From positions 7,998,001-8,062,000 of the forward strand of contig VNWV01000001.1 in the NCBI GenBank assembly GCA_009801085.1: 64,000 nucleotides of DNA, written 5' to 3'. Position numbers and translations under genes: made by a program. This DNA is from Lasiodiplodia sp. COLG20. Its lineage: Eukaryota; Ascomycota; Dothideomycetes; Botryosphaeriales; Botryosphaeriaceae. Within the stretch, counting starts at the first letter, position 1, and the number at the start of each line of letters is the position of its first letter. This document shows positions 1 through 11,396 of the stretch, one piece after another. The notes under the pieces were generated by a model, which saw only the letters and a list, made by a program, of their open reading frames with translations, had not been told where the DNA came from and did no database searches.

Positions 1-986
1 AGGAAGAGGTACGAGGTGAGGATGGCAATGCCGGAGAAGGCTGCGAATTCCTCGCCCGCGCACTTGCCGGCGTTGGGAAGCCAAGGCCAGTAGGTCGAGG
101 TGAAGTAAGTCCAGGAGGCGAAGTAAACGAAGCCTTGGGACGTTGTTAGACGCGAAACGCACTTTTGTAGGAGGTAGGCTTACCAAGATCCAGGACGAAC
201 TGGAGAATCTGCATGATGGTAATGTACTTCTTCCACCAAATCCTGATTCCACGCGCACTCTGGAAGTAGTACCAGTACATAACCACGTGCACAGTCAGGT
301 TCAGGGTAATGGGAACCCAAGAAACAGAGGTGTGGCCAATCAACTGTGTGTAGCAAAGGAGGGCGGTCGCGCCGTGGTGGTAGGTGTGGAGGAAGGCTGA
401 TACAGTCAGCACATACGTTATGGACCAATGGATCGAGGAACGCACTCAAGGGCTTCTTCTTCAGGAACAGGAACATGGTGTCGATGAACTCGAGGTACTT
501 CGTGAGGTAGTTGAGCTGCGCGACAAAATATTAGCCATCTTCACCGCAACACCAGAAGGACCTGCAAAGACTCACGTAGTAGAGAATGACCAGCTTGTCG
601 GTCCAGCCACCCTCAATGCTGCAGATGGCGTGGAAGACACCATTGCGCACAAGCTCGGGAATCAGCTGCTCCAAGAAGAGCACCAGCAGAATGCCGCTGA
701 TGGCCGTCAGGTAAAAGTTGTGGATCTTGAACAGGCCATTGAGCTTCAGCGCGGGGTAGTTTTTCATGACCTCGCGGCCGCCGAAGATGATAACGTAGTA
801 AGAGACCAGCATTATAACGCAGGACTTGAAGGTCGACAAGGGCGTCTCATCCTGGACGAAGCGGAAGTCCTGCGGCTTGTAGCCCTTGACCGTCTCGAAA
901 GCCTTTTCGAAAATGGGCCACAGATGGAGGCCGAAGGGGTGGTCGAGAGTCGGCGCGCCGACCTGGATCCAATCTGGCTTCGACAT
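1..986 (-). CDS. Fatty acid elongase, ELO/GNS1-SUR4 family (partial, 3' end outside window)
   Basis: This is an ER membrane 3-ketoacyl-CoA synthase that condenses malonyl-CoA with long-chain acyl-CoA in very-long-chain fatty acid and sphingolipid synthesis. I read four exons: 986-576, 515-446, 396-184 and 133 to beyond the left edge, all with GT..AG introns and consistent phase. The joined protein carries the family signatures in order: KKKPL, then the histidine box HTYHH in FLHTYHHGA, then MYWYYF, then [13 protein letters not shown] near the edge. The HxxHH box is created by the splice at 446/396, which supports that intron. Several hydrophobic segments fit a multi-pass protein. The start [10 protein letters not shown] at 986 is the first ATG of the open frame. 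ELO1, ELO2 and ELO3 types cannot be separated from this fragment. Confidence 0.93.
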
Positions 987-2886
987 GGCGGCGGTGGGTG
1001 TTTGCAGACGCGTGAGGGCGGTGGATGCGCGCGCGGCGGGTTGAAGGTGGAAGAACGCGGCGGGGATTGTTTTGTAGGGATCGGAGGAAAGTGGACCTGC
1101 TCGTTCTTATGCGCGACACCTGCAGCAGCACCCAGCCTTGCGCACGACTTCTCGCAAGCAAACAGACGGCAAAGGAACGACTCTGCTGAAGACAGAACTT
1201 TGCGGCGGAGAAAACGAAAGCTGACGTTGCGGAGGCTGAGTCGCGCGGTTTAAGGGGCCCGCCGGAAATTGTTCGAGCGGCGCCGAGCCAACAAACAGCA
1301 GGTCCCAGCAGGCCGGCCAGCCGGCGTCTTCAACGCTTTTCCATCTCTGAAGGCCCCCGGTCAGGAAGTCCGCTCGACGCCTCGGTGGCCATTGCGCTGC
1401 GCGTCGTGACATGTGCGCCTCTTGGCGCATCCCGCTCCGCGTCTTTGCGCCTCGGGTGCATTGCCAATTGCGCAACTCTTCGACATGGCGCTCGGCCGAA
1501 GACATTTCCTGAGACCCAGGTCAGCATTCATGGAATGCAGCTATTGCTGAGATCCTATGGGGGCCAATTATGGCAAAGTACAGCCTGGCGACCGCCATGC
1601 AGCCACTTGGCCTTTTTGCTAAACCAACGAGGCGGAGAGGACAATACCTACGTAGCGCGATGTAGGATACGCGGATGTCGGGTCTACCAGCTCACCGCAG
1701 CCCGAGTCGGCCGGATGCAAGCGGCTCTGCAAGGTCACATCACGGCTGCAGCCCTGAGCCGAGGGACAACCCCTAAAGCTCCCCAGATTGCGCTCGCCAA
1801 TTAGCTAAGTGGCTGCCCGCATATTCGCATATTCGCACGTTACTCGCAGAAGCAGAACATCGTGCCTTCGGCCAGAGCGAGCGCTGTCCCAAAAAGGAAA
1901 TGTTGCTGCGAACGCCAGAGCCACCCGCCACGGGGACAATAATCAGCGCTAAATATTGGTAGATTGTAATACATAGGGCACTGGCGCCCAACGTACGCCG
2001 ATCCGCAAACAGCACGTTCTTATCAAACGCCTGCAACGAAGTGAATTGCTTTTTCCTATGTATCGAAGAAGAATCTGCCCCGTCTAACACACCCGCACCC
2101 AACGCGCACTCGCCCTCCATTCAACAAGAAAGCACCCCCTCGACCATGTCAGCTCTCGGAGGCGGCTCCGCCGTGCATGTTACACACGGGCGAGACCGCC
2201 AATTAGAATAGCATCGAGAGACACATGCAAGAAGCAGCGAAAATAAAGGACGAAAGCTGATGATAAAGAGAAACGCTCAGACCCCCGAATGATAGAAAGG
2301 TGTGCATCCCCCAACCGTGACTCGAGCAGATGCCAGGAAAACAAAAAAGAATCGAAGGACCCTCTACTGGACTGCACATGAACGGTTGCTTCCGTCCAGT
2401 CCCACGCCATTCCCATGAAGCCGCCAAAGTACAGTATGCCGCAATGGGTCGGATCGAGTCCAGACGCGACCAAACCCCAAGTCCCAGCCGAACCAGGATA
2501 TCGAAGAAGAAGAAATACAAAGAATCGCCATTTGCGCCGTCTCTAGCCAACTTTCTTTACGCTGCTGCTGGAGTTCGTGCGCGAATTGGGTGCTGAGCCA
2601 CCAGCAGAGTGTGGTCTGCTGTTGCTGCGAGGTCGACCAGACCGCCTGCTTTCATCTGCTGATGCGGAGTGATGGTGACGCCTCTATTCCAAGCGGGCGG
2701 TTAGTTCGTCCGTCCCGACCCTCAAGAGAAGAGAGATCACAGAGTCGGTCTGTACATGACTTCGCATCCGTACAAGCGCGGCGTAAGAACGGAAAGGTTT
2801 TCTAGACTGTTCTAAAGGTGGTGTGTACAAAGCGGTCGTGTGAAGTGAAGTGAAGCGCTCCAGAAGTGCATCGTACTTGAGACAGA
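987..2886. other. Intergenic region, 1.9 kb
   Basis: This lies between the elongase start and the 3' end of the PP2A B' gene. No convincing gene was found. A 21-codon reading frame starts at 2145 in a pyrimidine-rich leader context and begins MSALGGGSAVHVTHGR, which resembles my memory of the start of DUF3602-type proteins, but it stops at once. The longer open frames on both strands lack coding character. Confidence 0.5.
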
Positions 2887-5349
2887 CTAACGTACCGCGT
2901 AGTCCTTGGGCCTTCGCTCCCTGTTAGACATGGCGTCGTCTTGAAGCCGCAAGGCCTCTAACCTGCGTTGGCTGTCCTGGCTCAAGGGGTCCTGGTCGTC
3001 CGTACGCATGGGAGATCCAACCTTGGATCCAGTGGAGGGGAGCGGTGCCTTAGCATCCACCGAGCCGGTCTTCCTCGCCGCGGCCAGTTCGGCGAGCTTA
3101 TCCCAGCGTTGCTTACGAGCCAGCTCTTCCGATTGCGCGTTCTGCTGCTTCTCTGCGTATTCGTGGGAGCACTCGTCAAAGAGCTGCGGGTTGACCTCCA
3201 TGAAGAGCTTCATAGCATTGTACACCATGCCGTGAATAGTCCTAGTGTTGATTAGTTGAGTGTCACGGCAGATGGTCGTCGGAGCCTGAGTGCATACCTG
3301 TTCCAGTGGCCCTTGGAATTTTCGTAGAGAGGAGCGAACATGATCGGGAGGATGACCTCAACGTTGTCGCTAACAAGATTGCAGAAGTATTCGTTGTTCC
3401 AGAAGTAAAGAGCCCGTTCGGCGACCTGCGACCACATTAACAATTAAGTGGTGGAGAACTTGACGCAGATATTTACCTGGAAGTGCGGGCTAGCAACGGA
3501 CTTGGCCAGCTGGCTGAACAGCGGTTCCTGGACCTTGGCAAACTCCGCAGGATCCATGACCTCGAAGATATCTTCAACTTCGTTCAAGAACATTACCTCC
3601 TTGGTGCTGTTCACCTTAGGCCAGTAACGGAGGAGGCCGAGCACGACCTGGGAAATGATCAGCAGGGTCTCCCAAACCATGGATCGGACACGTAACAAAC
3701 CTCCTCAGTCAAAGCAGCATCCTTTTCCAAAAACTGGACAATACAGTAGGCCAACTGCGGGTGATACATGCTAAGACTCTTCACCTTGTGAAGAGGAATC
3801 AGAACACGGGTCAAGAAGAGCTTATGCTCTTCCTTGAGCGGCAGAGCGAAGCCGTTGATAATAGACCCGAGAATTTCCAGCAATTCCGCGATACCATTGA
3901 AGCGCTCAGTCTCGTAGATGAACTGGAAGAATACGTTGTTGATCGATCTCCGAATGTAGGATCGGAGGTTGAGGAATTTGCCGTAAATGCGGTGAAGGGT
4001 GGTCTTGAGGAAATCGCGCTCCCTGGGGTCCTCGGAGTCGAATAGCTCGAGCAGCTGAACGATTGGGCGCTAAGTTAGATCAAGTGGCTCTTCATACTTT
4101 TAAGAATTTTCCACATACCTGAAGAACGAAACCGTGGTCGATGTATTGCTTAGCGATGTTGGTGTTGAAATCCTGGCTCTCGATGAAGCGCAGGAAGAAC
4201 TCATAGACAACTTGAATGTGCGGCCAAGCAACTTCAAGAACGGGCTCATCCTCCTCAGGGTCGAAGGCCTCGCCTTGGGGGTTCATGGGCGGAGGAATAG
4301 GGCGGAAGAGATTCTTGGCGAACATTTCGACGACACGAGGATACATGCGCTCCGTGATGACTTGTCTGTTGTTGGCGACGTAATCGAGCAACTCGTGCAG
4401 GGCCAGGCGCTTGATTTCCTTGGACTTCATATCTCCACTGGCGTCATTGAAGTCGAAGATGATGTTGCATTGATCGATTTTCTGCATGAAGAGTTCCTCC
4501 CGCTTGTTGGGTGCGACCTCGTGGAACCCAGGGAGCTTCTCCAATTCGCGTTTGCTCTGGTCGGAGATGTCGAAACGCGAAGAGTGCTGCCGCTTGGGCG
4601 TGCGAATTCCCTCAGCAACATCTTTAGGGGTGGTCTGCAAGCGATCGAAGAGGTTCGACTTGCTGCCGGCCTTGGGGGGGAGCAGATCTCCAGGCATCGT
4701 CTCGGCGGCTCCGGGAGGGGGTACGTGCTATGTCAGAGCAGGTCAGTGAGGTTCATTGTCGAGAAGGAAGCGAAGGGTGGGTCAAGGGTGCGGTGCGCCG
4801 GGTTGGGGTTGGTGTGTGGCGGGATGTGAGACATGGGTACTTACAGGTGCGCTGGGGCTGATGACAACACTCGGTGCCAGATGCTGGCCTCCGCGGTTCG
4901 GCGTCCCTGGCGCCGCGCCAGGCATACCGTTGCCTGCTCCCTGAGCCATGTGAGGCTGACCACTCATGTATTGTACTCCAGGCGCAAGCGAATTGGGCAC
5001 GCCAGGCTGAGATGACTGCGCAGGGCCGCCGAGGCCAGCAGGTGCGGTGGAATTGTCATTCGACGGGAGCGGCTTGTTGATAGGGAGTTGGGTCTGCGAG
5101 GAGGTAGGCGTAGCGTGCGCGGAGCCGGCAGGGGAGTGAGTGCCCGAGTTGGCCTGCGACGGTGAAGAGGTACCCGACTGGTCCTTTTTCTTTGATGACT
5201 TGTTGGAGTCGTGGGCGCGCAGCTTGTCGGTCTGCGGCGCCTTTAGCAAGGACACGGGTGACGCGGCGCCGTGTCGGGCAGCAGTGCAGGCTGCCGGCGA
5301 GGAATTGGTGCACACTTACCACTCTCTGGCGAAAACCTTTCATGGTCAT
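2887..5349 (-). CDS. RTS1: Serine/threonine protein phosphatase 2A B' (B56) regulatory subunit
   Basis: This is the B56-type regulatory subunit that targets the PP2A catalytic core to substrates (yeast Rts1, fission yeast Par1; stress response and septation). Seven exons join in frame to about 682 residues: 5349-5320, 5231-4845, 4727-4119, 4069-3701, 3647-3477, 3425-3298 and 3241-2887. The N-terminal 200 residues are Ser/Pro/Gln-rich and low complexity, as usual in fungi. The B56 HEAT-like core follows from about residue 210, with blocks such as [59 protein letters not shown] and [10 protein letters not shown], all strongly conserved in this family. The true start may be the second ATG at 5343 (MKGFRQRV). 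The acceptor of exon 2 at 5231 is the least certain boundary; AAG|GCG six bases upstream would also keep frame. Confidence 0.95.
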
Positions 5350-5960
5350 GTAGACGGGGCGCAGTTGCGCTGCGAGATGCGAGGGTTGGTCTGGGGGAGC
5401 AGAAGGAGGTGCGGAGGTTCCAGACGGCGTTCCAGGTCAAAGGACTCGGAGCGCGACACTGGCCTCGCCGAAAACCAGCTTGGTCTCGCGGCGGAGCGAC
5501 GGGCGCCGGGGTTGCGTCAGATGCGAGACGGGATTATGGCAATCCGACAGGCATGGAGCGAGGCACAGGCGCGGGAGGAGGGAGTGTTGCGGCTGCGAAG
5601 GTGAGCTCCAGGCGCGGGCGATGCGATGAGGTCGACAGCAACGCGGGCGGGGGGGCGCCAACGCAGGGCGGGTCGGGGCCGTGAGTGACGGAGCTCCAGC
5701 AGGCGAGGGACGGGCTGAGGTTCGCAGGATGAGGCAGACCGCGAGAGGGGACGTGGTGGAAGGCGTGTGCTGGCGCTCGCTGTAACAAGTCGTCGAAGGA
5801 GGTGATCTGAGCAGTTGGACGCCCGCTTGGACCAAGGGCTCCGCGCTAGTGCGTAAAGGCGGGGCTTGCTTCCAGAAATATGTAAAATCCGCCGCCCAGC
5901 AGTGCATCACCCGCGCCTGCACGCTCCCGCCAGCACACGCCGCGCCTGCTCGCCGCCCCC
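5350..5960. promoter_or_regulatory. Divergent promoter region between PP2A B' and TFIIIC tau95 genes
   Basis: This 611-bp GC-rich spacer separates two genes transcribed away from each other, so it must hold both promoters. No clear TATA box was seen on either side. Open frames inside it (for example 5437-5922 on the minus strand) are Pro/Arg/Ser-rich and look like chance frames in GC-rich DNA. Confidence 0.5.
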
Positions 5961-7952
5961 ATGGAAGACGACGACGTTGGTCGCCTGTACGACCCGCCCC
6001 CGGCGCCGCTGCGGCTCCATCAGCCTGGCCCCGACGTCCCGTCGCCCGCCCTGCTCGTGCCGTCCGACGCCGTGGTGAGTATCGAGCACCCGTGCATTGT
6101 CAAGAACATTGACAATGGCATCAAGTCGCTGGGTGGCCGCGTTGTGCTGGACAAGGTATGCCCTCCGCTTGCTACCGCCCTAGGCCCACCTGACCTCTCT
6201 AGTTCCTCAACACCAAGGACCGTGACAAAACCATTGGTGCCTCACTTCGGCCCAATGACCCCATGGCCAAGCCCGTCATGTCCAGCTTCACCAAGACGCA
6301 GAATTTGCTGCTGCGCGTCTCTCTCCCCAAGCGGACCGGCAGGAAACGTAAAAGAGGCTCAGATGGGCCGTGGCTAGATGCGCCAGAAGCATCCGAAGCA
6401 CCGCATGCAGACGCGCAAGTCCTCTTGCAAAGCCTGCGCGACAACCCTGACAACTTTAGCGTTCAACCCGTGGGGTTGGCGCAAGAGAACCACCGCTTCC
6501 GCCAGCTGCCTGACTTCCAATATGCCACCTCCACACTCCCCCTCGGAAACATGCTGCGCGAGACCTTTTTGCCTTTCCAGTATCCAAAACTCAAGAACTT
6601 CAAACTGAGTGATGAGCGAGGTAATCATCCAGAGCCGGACATTGGCCCGTCCGCCCAGTTCTCCATGATAGAGGTGCCCTACAATTACTCGTACCGCCAA
6701 AATCCGGCTGTCAAGATTCTACAAGACGAACAAGGCCGGCAGATCATGTATAATCCAACTGCCAGTCGCAAGTTCATCATGCACTCTGTGGATATTGACG
6801 CCGAAAACATCTTGTACGAGTCTCCAGTCCCTCTCCCGCCTGAGGAGTCACTGGAACCCCATATCCGCGACACGATTGCCAGCATGCGCAAGCTCCTCGA
6901 AGAGCGGCCTGTCATGACGAGACGCTATCTTTCGAATCACATTGAAGCCCCAACTGACGATTCAATTCGAAGTTCATTTGCTTACGTCGGCTACTCCTTC
7001 AAGTCCGGCCCTTGGCGTGATACGCTCATTAGATTTGGAGTAGACCCCCGAAAGGATCCCAAGTATCGACATTATCAGACGCTCATGTTCAAGATCGTCA
7101 TCCCGTCCAAGAAGGAATCAAGTGAAGATCCGAACAAGTGGATGGACGCGCGAAATGTTTGGCGTAGGGAAGCAAAGCCGAGGAACATGAAGCTGACCAC
7201 GCACATTTTCGACGGCAAATCACTCACCCCAGACGGCAAAGTCTGGCAGACATGCGACATCACGGATCCACAGCTCCGCCGAATCCTTGACACCGACAAA
7301 TTGCGTACCGAATGCAACGTAAGTAATATCAAAACATGCTTGATCAAACTAATGACACATCGAGTAGATCAAATCGGATGGATGGTATCTCAATGGCACC
7401 TGGGCAAAGGTCAAAGTCCTCATGCGTGACAAGATCAACATCGTTAGGGAGGGCGGCACTCCCAAAGATGAGGATTACAAGCGGATAGTCGACTTCCCAG
7501 ATCTGATTACACCCGAAAACCTCCAGCAGACGTCAGTTGGCCGGGATTCGACAGTGTCAGAGAAAGAATACAAAATGCTGGCCGATATCCGTAATCTAGC
7601 AAAACAGAACTTCCGCATTTGGCGAAAAGACCAGGGGACTGAGAATGCGGACGTTGATATGGCAGACTTGGACGCTCCCAGCCAACAGTCTGACTCTATT
7701 ATGGCCACTCCAAGCAGATACGGCAATATGGATGGTCATCTCCGAAAGACTGATGGGGAATCCCCATCAGCACAGGATGGCACTGAACAAGATGATTCAG
7801 AAATGGACGAAGATTTGGAGGACGGCGATATTACTGTTATTGTCGCCAGTGACGAAGAAGATTCCGATGGGGATGAAGATAATGGCCTGGATGATCTAAT
7901 GGGCCCTATGGATTACGACGAGGGCAGTGACGGTCAGGGTGACGATGATTGA
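5961..7952 (+). CDS. TFC1: Transcription factor TFIIIC subunit tau95 / GTF3C5 homologue
   Basis: This subunit of RNA polymerase III factor TFIIIC binds the A-box side of tRNA genes in the tauA subcomplex (yeast Tfc1/tau95, fission yeast Sfc1, human GTF3C5). Three exons, 5961-6155, 6203-7318 and 7368-7952, are all in phase 0 and give 631 residues. The N-terminal part (SIEHPCIVKNIDNGIKSLGG and KPVMSSFTKTQNLLLRVSLP) matches the dimerisation region. The central part contains the DNA-binding-domain hallmark GYSFKSGPWRDTLIRFGVDP followed by RKDPKYRHYQTLMFKI. The last 80 residues are strongly acidic (Asp/Glu runs), as in Tfc1. The ATG at 5961 is preceded by a CT-rich leader. A large inverted repeat begins 20 bases after the stop. 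Confidence 0.93.
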
Positions 7953-9262
7953 CCGTGCCGGATTCGACCATGGATGTCAGGCATGTGGACTTGGCAGTTC
8001 GGACATTCGCCGGCAACGAAATCCTCACTTAACGCGGATGCACAAGATCTCGTTGCCGGCGACTGTCCGAACTGCCGTGTCCCCATGCCTGATGTCCAGG
8101 CGTACGGAAAAGTCACCAGCGGTGAGAGATTAGGGCTCTTGGTCGACAGTGCATGATGCACGGCACTTCCCTTGGCTCAGTGGTACACCAGCGAGCAAAT
8201 TCGGCGCAAAAGATTGATTTTGATGATACTATCAGCATCACACCGTCATCGAGCAAAGACTAATTCAAACTGATGTTTCCAGACCTCACTTCTACCGGAG
8301 TCCTCTACAGGCACCCATTTGCGAGATGGTTATATGCCAACAAGAAGGGGAATTTGGAGACAGCATAGATTCTCCCTTGCATGGCGGCTTTTTCCGTGCC
8401 AGTCAATACATTCTTGCATAAAATATGCTAAACAGCCGGAAATGTCGTACTCTGAAACTTGTGCCATTTCCGGATGGTCATGCTTTCGTGACGTCCTTGT
8501 GATGTCGCCCTGCAGACACATAAACCAGGGTGAGAAACTAATCAGATTATTCAAGCCTGTGATGGAATCCAATGCATATTGCTCATGGCGATTTTGTTGC
8601 TTTTTCCTGAATTAAATCGAGCAATCGAAAGTTCACAGCGCGTTGTTGCTAATGTTGCAACAGCAAGCACTCAAGAAGGTTGGCGAAACGGAACTATCCG
8701 ATGGGACGCATGGTTTCATCGGTCGAGAGGGTGTTTGATGAGCTCCAAACTTCAACCGGTCACGCGCGCATGAGCACCGTTGACCTCCGGGAGGTCTGTT
8801 CTCAAGATGAAAGATCTAGGCTATGCTATGCACCAAACCTTGCACAACGCTTGGGACCGCATGCAGCCCAGCCCGGAAAGCAGAGATTACACAAGATGGG
8901 TTATTGCGGGCCTTCGATCGTTGCGGCATGAGAGAAATCGAATAGACAGGAGGTGATCTTACATCAACGCTGTCAGGTCCGTGCACAGTGAAACAGCTGT
9001 AATGTGAACTGCGAGAACGCCGCCAGTTTATTTTTTTTTTTTTTTGATGGAATCCGATCTAGGAATGAGAGGTCTGGTTTCATTTGGTGAGAATGGCCAT
9101 AGTACTGTGTCGGACCAGGAAGTGTAAGTCTTCGTTTTCAACTGTAAAATGCTATCCGCCCGCCCGATTGCTATTGTACTGTAAATTTTCCTGCGAAGAC
9201 CTCAAGTTCTCGGAATTTGAATGTAGATGATGATACCAAATAAACCGAAAGATACATAAGTT
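7953..9262. other. Convergent intergenic region, 1.3 kb
   Basis: This lies between the 3' ends of the TFIIIC gene and the acyl-CoA synthetase gene. It holds the inverted repeat described separately and a run of about 17 T at 9030-9047. No gene could be supported in the rest. Confidence 0.5.
7972..8097. repeat. Imperfect inverted repeat, 52-bp arms with 22-bp loop
   Basis: Arms at 7972-8023 and 8046-8097 match at 45 of 52 positions when one is reverse-complemented. Three of the seven differences would still pair as G-U in a plus-strand transcript, giving about 48 of 52 pairs, so the 3' UTR of the TFIIIC transcript could fold into a long hairpin. Both arms read outward as a peptide with the core VAG(E/D)CPNC, so the structure may come from inverted duplication of a short coding piece. 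Confidence 0.85.
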
Positions 9263-11396
9263 CTACAACTTAGCCCTAACGTTTCTTTTCTCCAAGATCT
9301 GCGCATCCCGTTTAGCCCACTCTCTTATAATCTTGCGCTGTATTTTTCCAGAAGGTGATTTTGGCACCTCATCAACGAACATGACTCCACCAAGCAGCTG
9401 CTTGTATTTAGCTACGCGGCTGGCTATCCATGAGGTAACATCTTCCTCCGAGACCTGACCACTCTTGTAGTGTTCTTTGAGAACAACATAGGCACGCGGA
9501 AGTTCTTCGTGATCGCTATTCATTGGGGTTAGGAAGCCATGGTCGACAGGCAAAACCAATGTGCAAGATGGACTTACATTTGTATTCCAACGACAGCTGC
9601 ATCGGCAACTGCCTCATGCTCCAGAAGTACCGCCTCCATCTCTGCTGGAGCAACTTGGAAACCCTTCACCTGTACGACAAATATTACCGTCAGCAAAAGG
9701 AGCAAATGGAAAACCTTATCTGATGGAAGTAAGTCAAAATGACTAACCTTGATCAACTCCTTCTTCCGATCCACGATCCAGTATCTCCCACCCTCATCCC
9801 TGACTGCCACATCACCTGTCTTCAGAAATCCCTCCTCATCGAAAGCCTCCCTCGTCGCCCTTTCATTCCGCCAATACCCCAAACAAACATTCGGACCCCT
9901 CACGCAGACCTCGCCCCTCTCTCCCACACCCACCTCCTTCCCCCCGTCATCAACCAGCTTGACCTCGCAATTCGGATCCGCATATCCCACGCTCCCCGAC
10001 CTATCATCGCGGCCGCCCGGCACGTGCATGGCCGAGCACGTCAGCTCCGTCATGCCCCACGTCTGCACGATCCTGACGCCGAAGCGGTCGGCGACCTCGT
10101 TCTGCAGCTCGGCGGACAGCGGGGCGGCGCCGCAGAGGATGTTGCGGAGGCTACCGCCGACGTCGTAGTCGCGTGTCTCGGGCCGCTTGGCCAGCATGAC
10201 GACGACGGGCGGCGCCGTCTGCAGGTGCGTGACGTGGTGCGCGGCGATGTGGCGCAGGAAGGTTGGGTAGGAGAAGGGGCTGCCGCGCATGAAGAAGGTG
10301 GGCGTCAGCGTTTTGGCGGCGGCGCTGATGGACCAGAGTTGGCCGTAGGCGTGGTAGAGCGGGAGGAAGCCGAGCCAGCGCTCCGGCGGGCGGGTGGATG
10401 GGGTGTACGGTTGCTCGAGGTCCCGCATGTAGAGGGATTGTGCGGTGTTGGCGATGATGTTCTGATGCGTTATCATGACGCCTTTTGGGAGGCCGGTCGT
10501 TCCGCTCGAGTAGTTGAGGACGGCGGGGGTCGTGCGCGCGTGTTGAGGGGAGAGGCGTGGCCAGTTCCAGGTTGGCGCAGCTGAGGGAGGTGGCAGGATG
10601 GAGCGCCAATCGGATAGAGAGCGCTGAGGCGAGCATTCGGTATCAGAGAAGAGGAAGATGCGGTCGTGAGGGAAGTTGGTTTTGGAAGCAGCTTGCAGGA
10701 GGGTAGTAAGAAGTGCTGGGTCTACGAGGATGGCTTTGGTTTCTGTGTTTTCGATTTGGTAGACAATCTCTATTTTCGAAAGTTAGATTCTTGATTGAAA
10801 GCAGAGGTATTCTAGCTTTGGCAGCGGGCCATCGCCGCCGTATGAGAAAATCGTGGAGATAGTTGGTGAAAGAGTGAGTATCGAGTTACTAATGAGGACA
10901 TGAAGAGAAAGATCTTGTTTTGACAGATGGTCGCACCCGTAGTTCTGCTGTTCTTCTGTACTGTTGAGCCATTCAATTCGAACTCATGCGCTACCACCAC
11001 CAACCAATTCAAATAGTATGTGATGAACATACTGGATCAACAAGAAGCTAGACTGGACACTCATCCGAAAGAGAGGTGAATCAAACCTTCTGTACTATAT
11101 GCTGGGTTGCATCCACTAAAGATATAGCCAGCTCCAGCTATACCACAATACGCGACGGGAACGAATATGTGATTAGGCGAGTGCACCATGACCACGTCTC
11201 CGCGATTCAACCCCAGCTTCTGGAGCCCTAGGCCCAATCGCTTCACCCATAGCAGCAACTGTTTGGGGGATAGAGAGAGGTTTGTATTCTCCGCATCTAT
11301 CCAGATCGGTTCATCCGAGGGCTCGGACTCGGAGAAAAGGTAGTCCAGAATGTTGCAGGCTGGAATTTGAATTTGAAAAGGTGATTTGTGCGGCAT
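9263..11396 (-). CDS. AMP-forming acyl-CoA synthetase / 4-coumarate-CoA ligase-like, peroxisomal
   Basis: This enzyme of the ANL superfamily makes acyl- or aryl-CoA thioesters via an acyl-adenylate. The ATP-binding P-loop YSSGTTGLPKGV, the WGMTE adenine motif, GYWRNE, the hinge GRYWIVDRKKELIK and the C-terminal lysine motif PKSPSGKIQRK are all visible, so it should be active. Four exons are read: 11396-11087, 10769-9748, 9669 to about 9575, and about 9519 to 9263, with consistent phase. The C-terminus ends -AKL, a peroxisomal targeting signal type 1 variant, placing it in peroxisomes. The first intron (11086-10770, 317 bp) is much longer than other introns here. The start MPHKSPFQI at 11396 is chosen because it puts the family N-terminus right after the ATG. 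The substrate cannot be deduced. Confidence 0.92.

Noticed and set aside
384..1253. 289-codon plus-strand open frame
   Set aside because: It is antisense to the elongase gene, whose spliced exons carry all ELO signatures.
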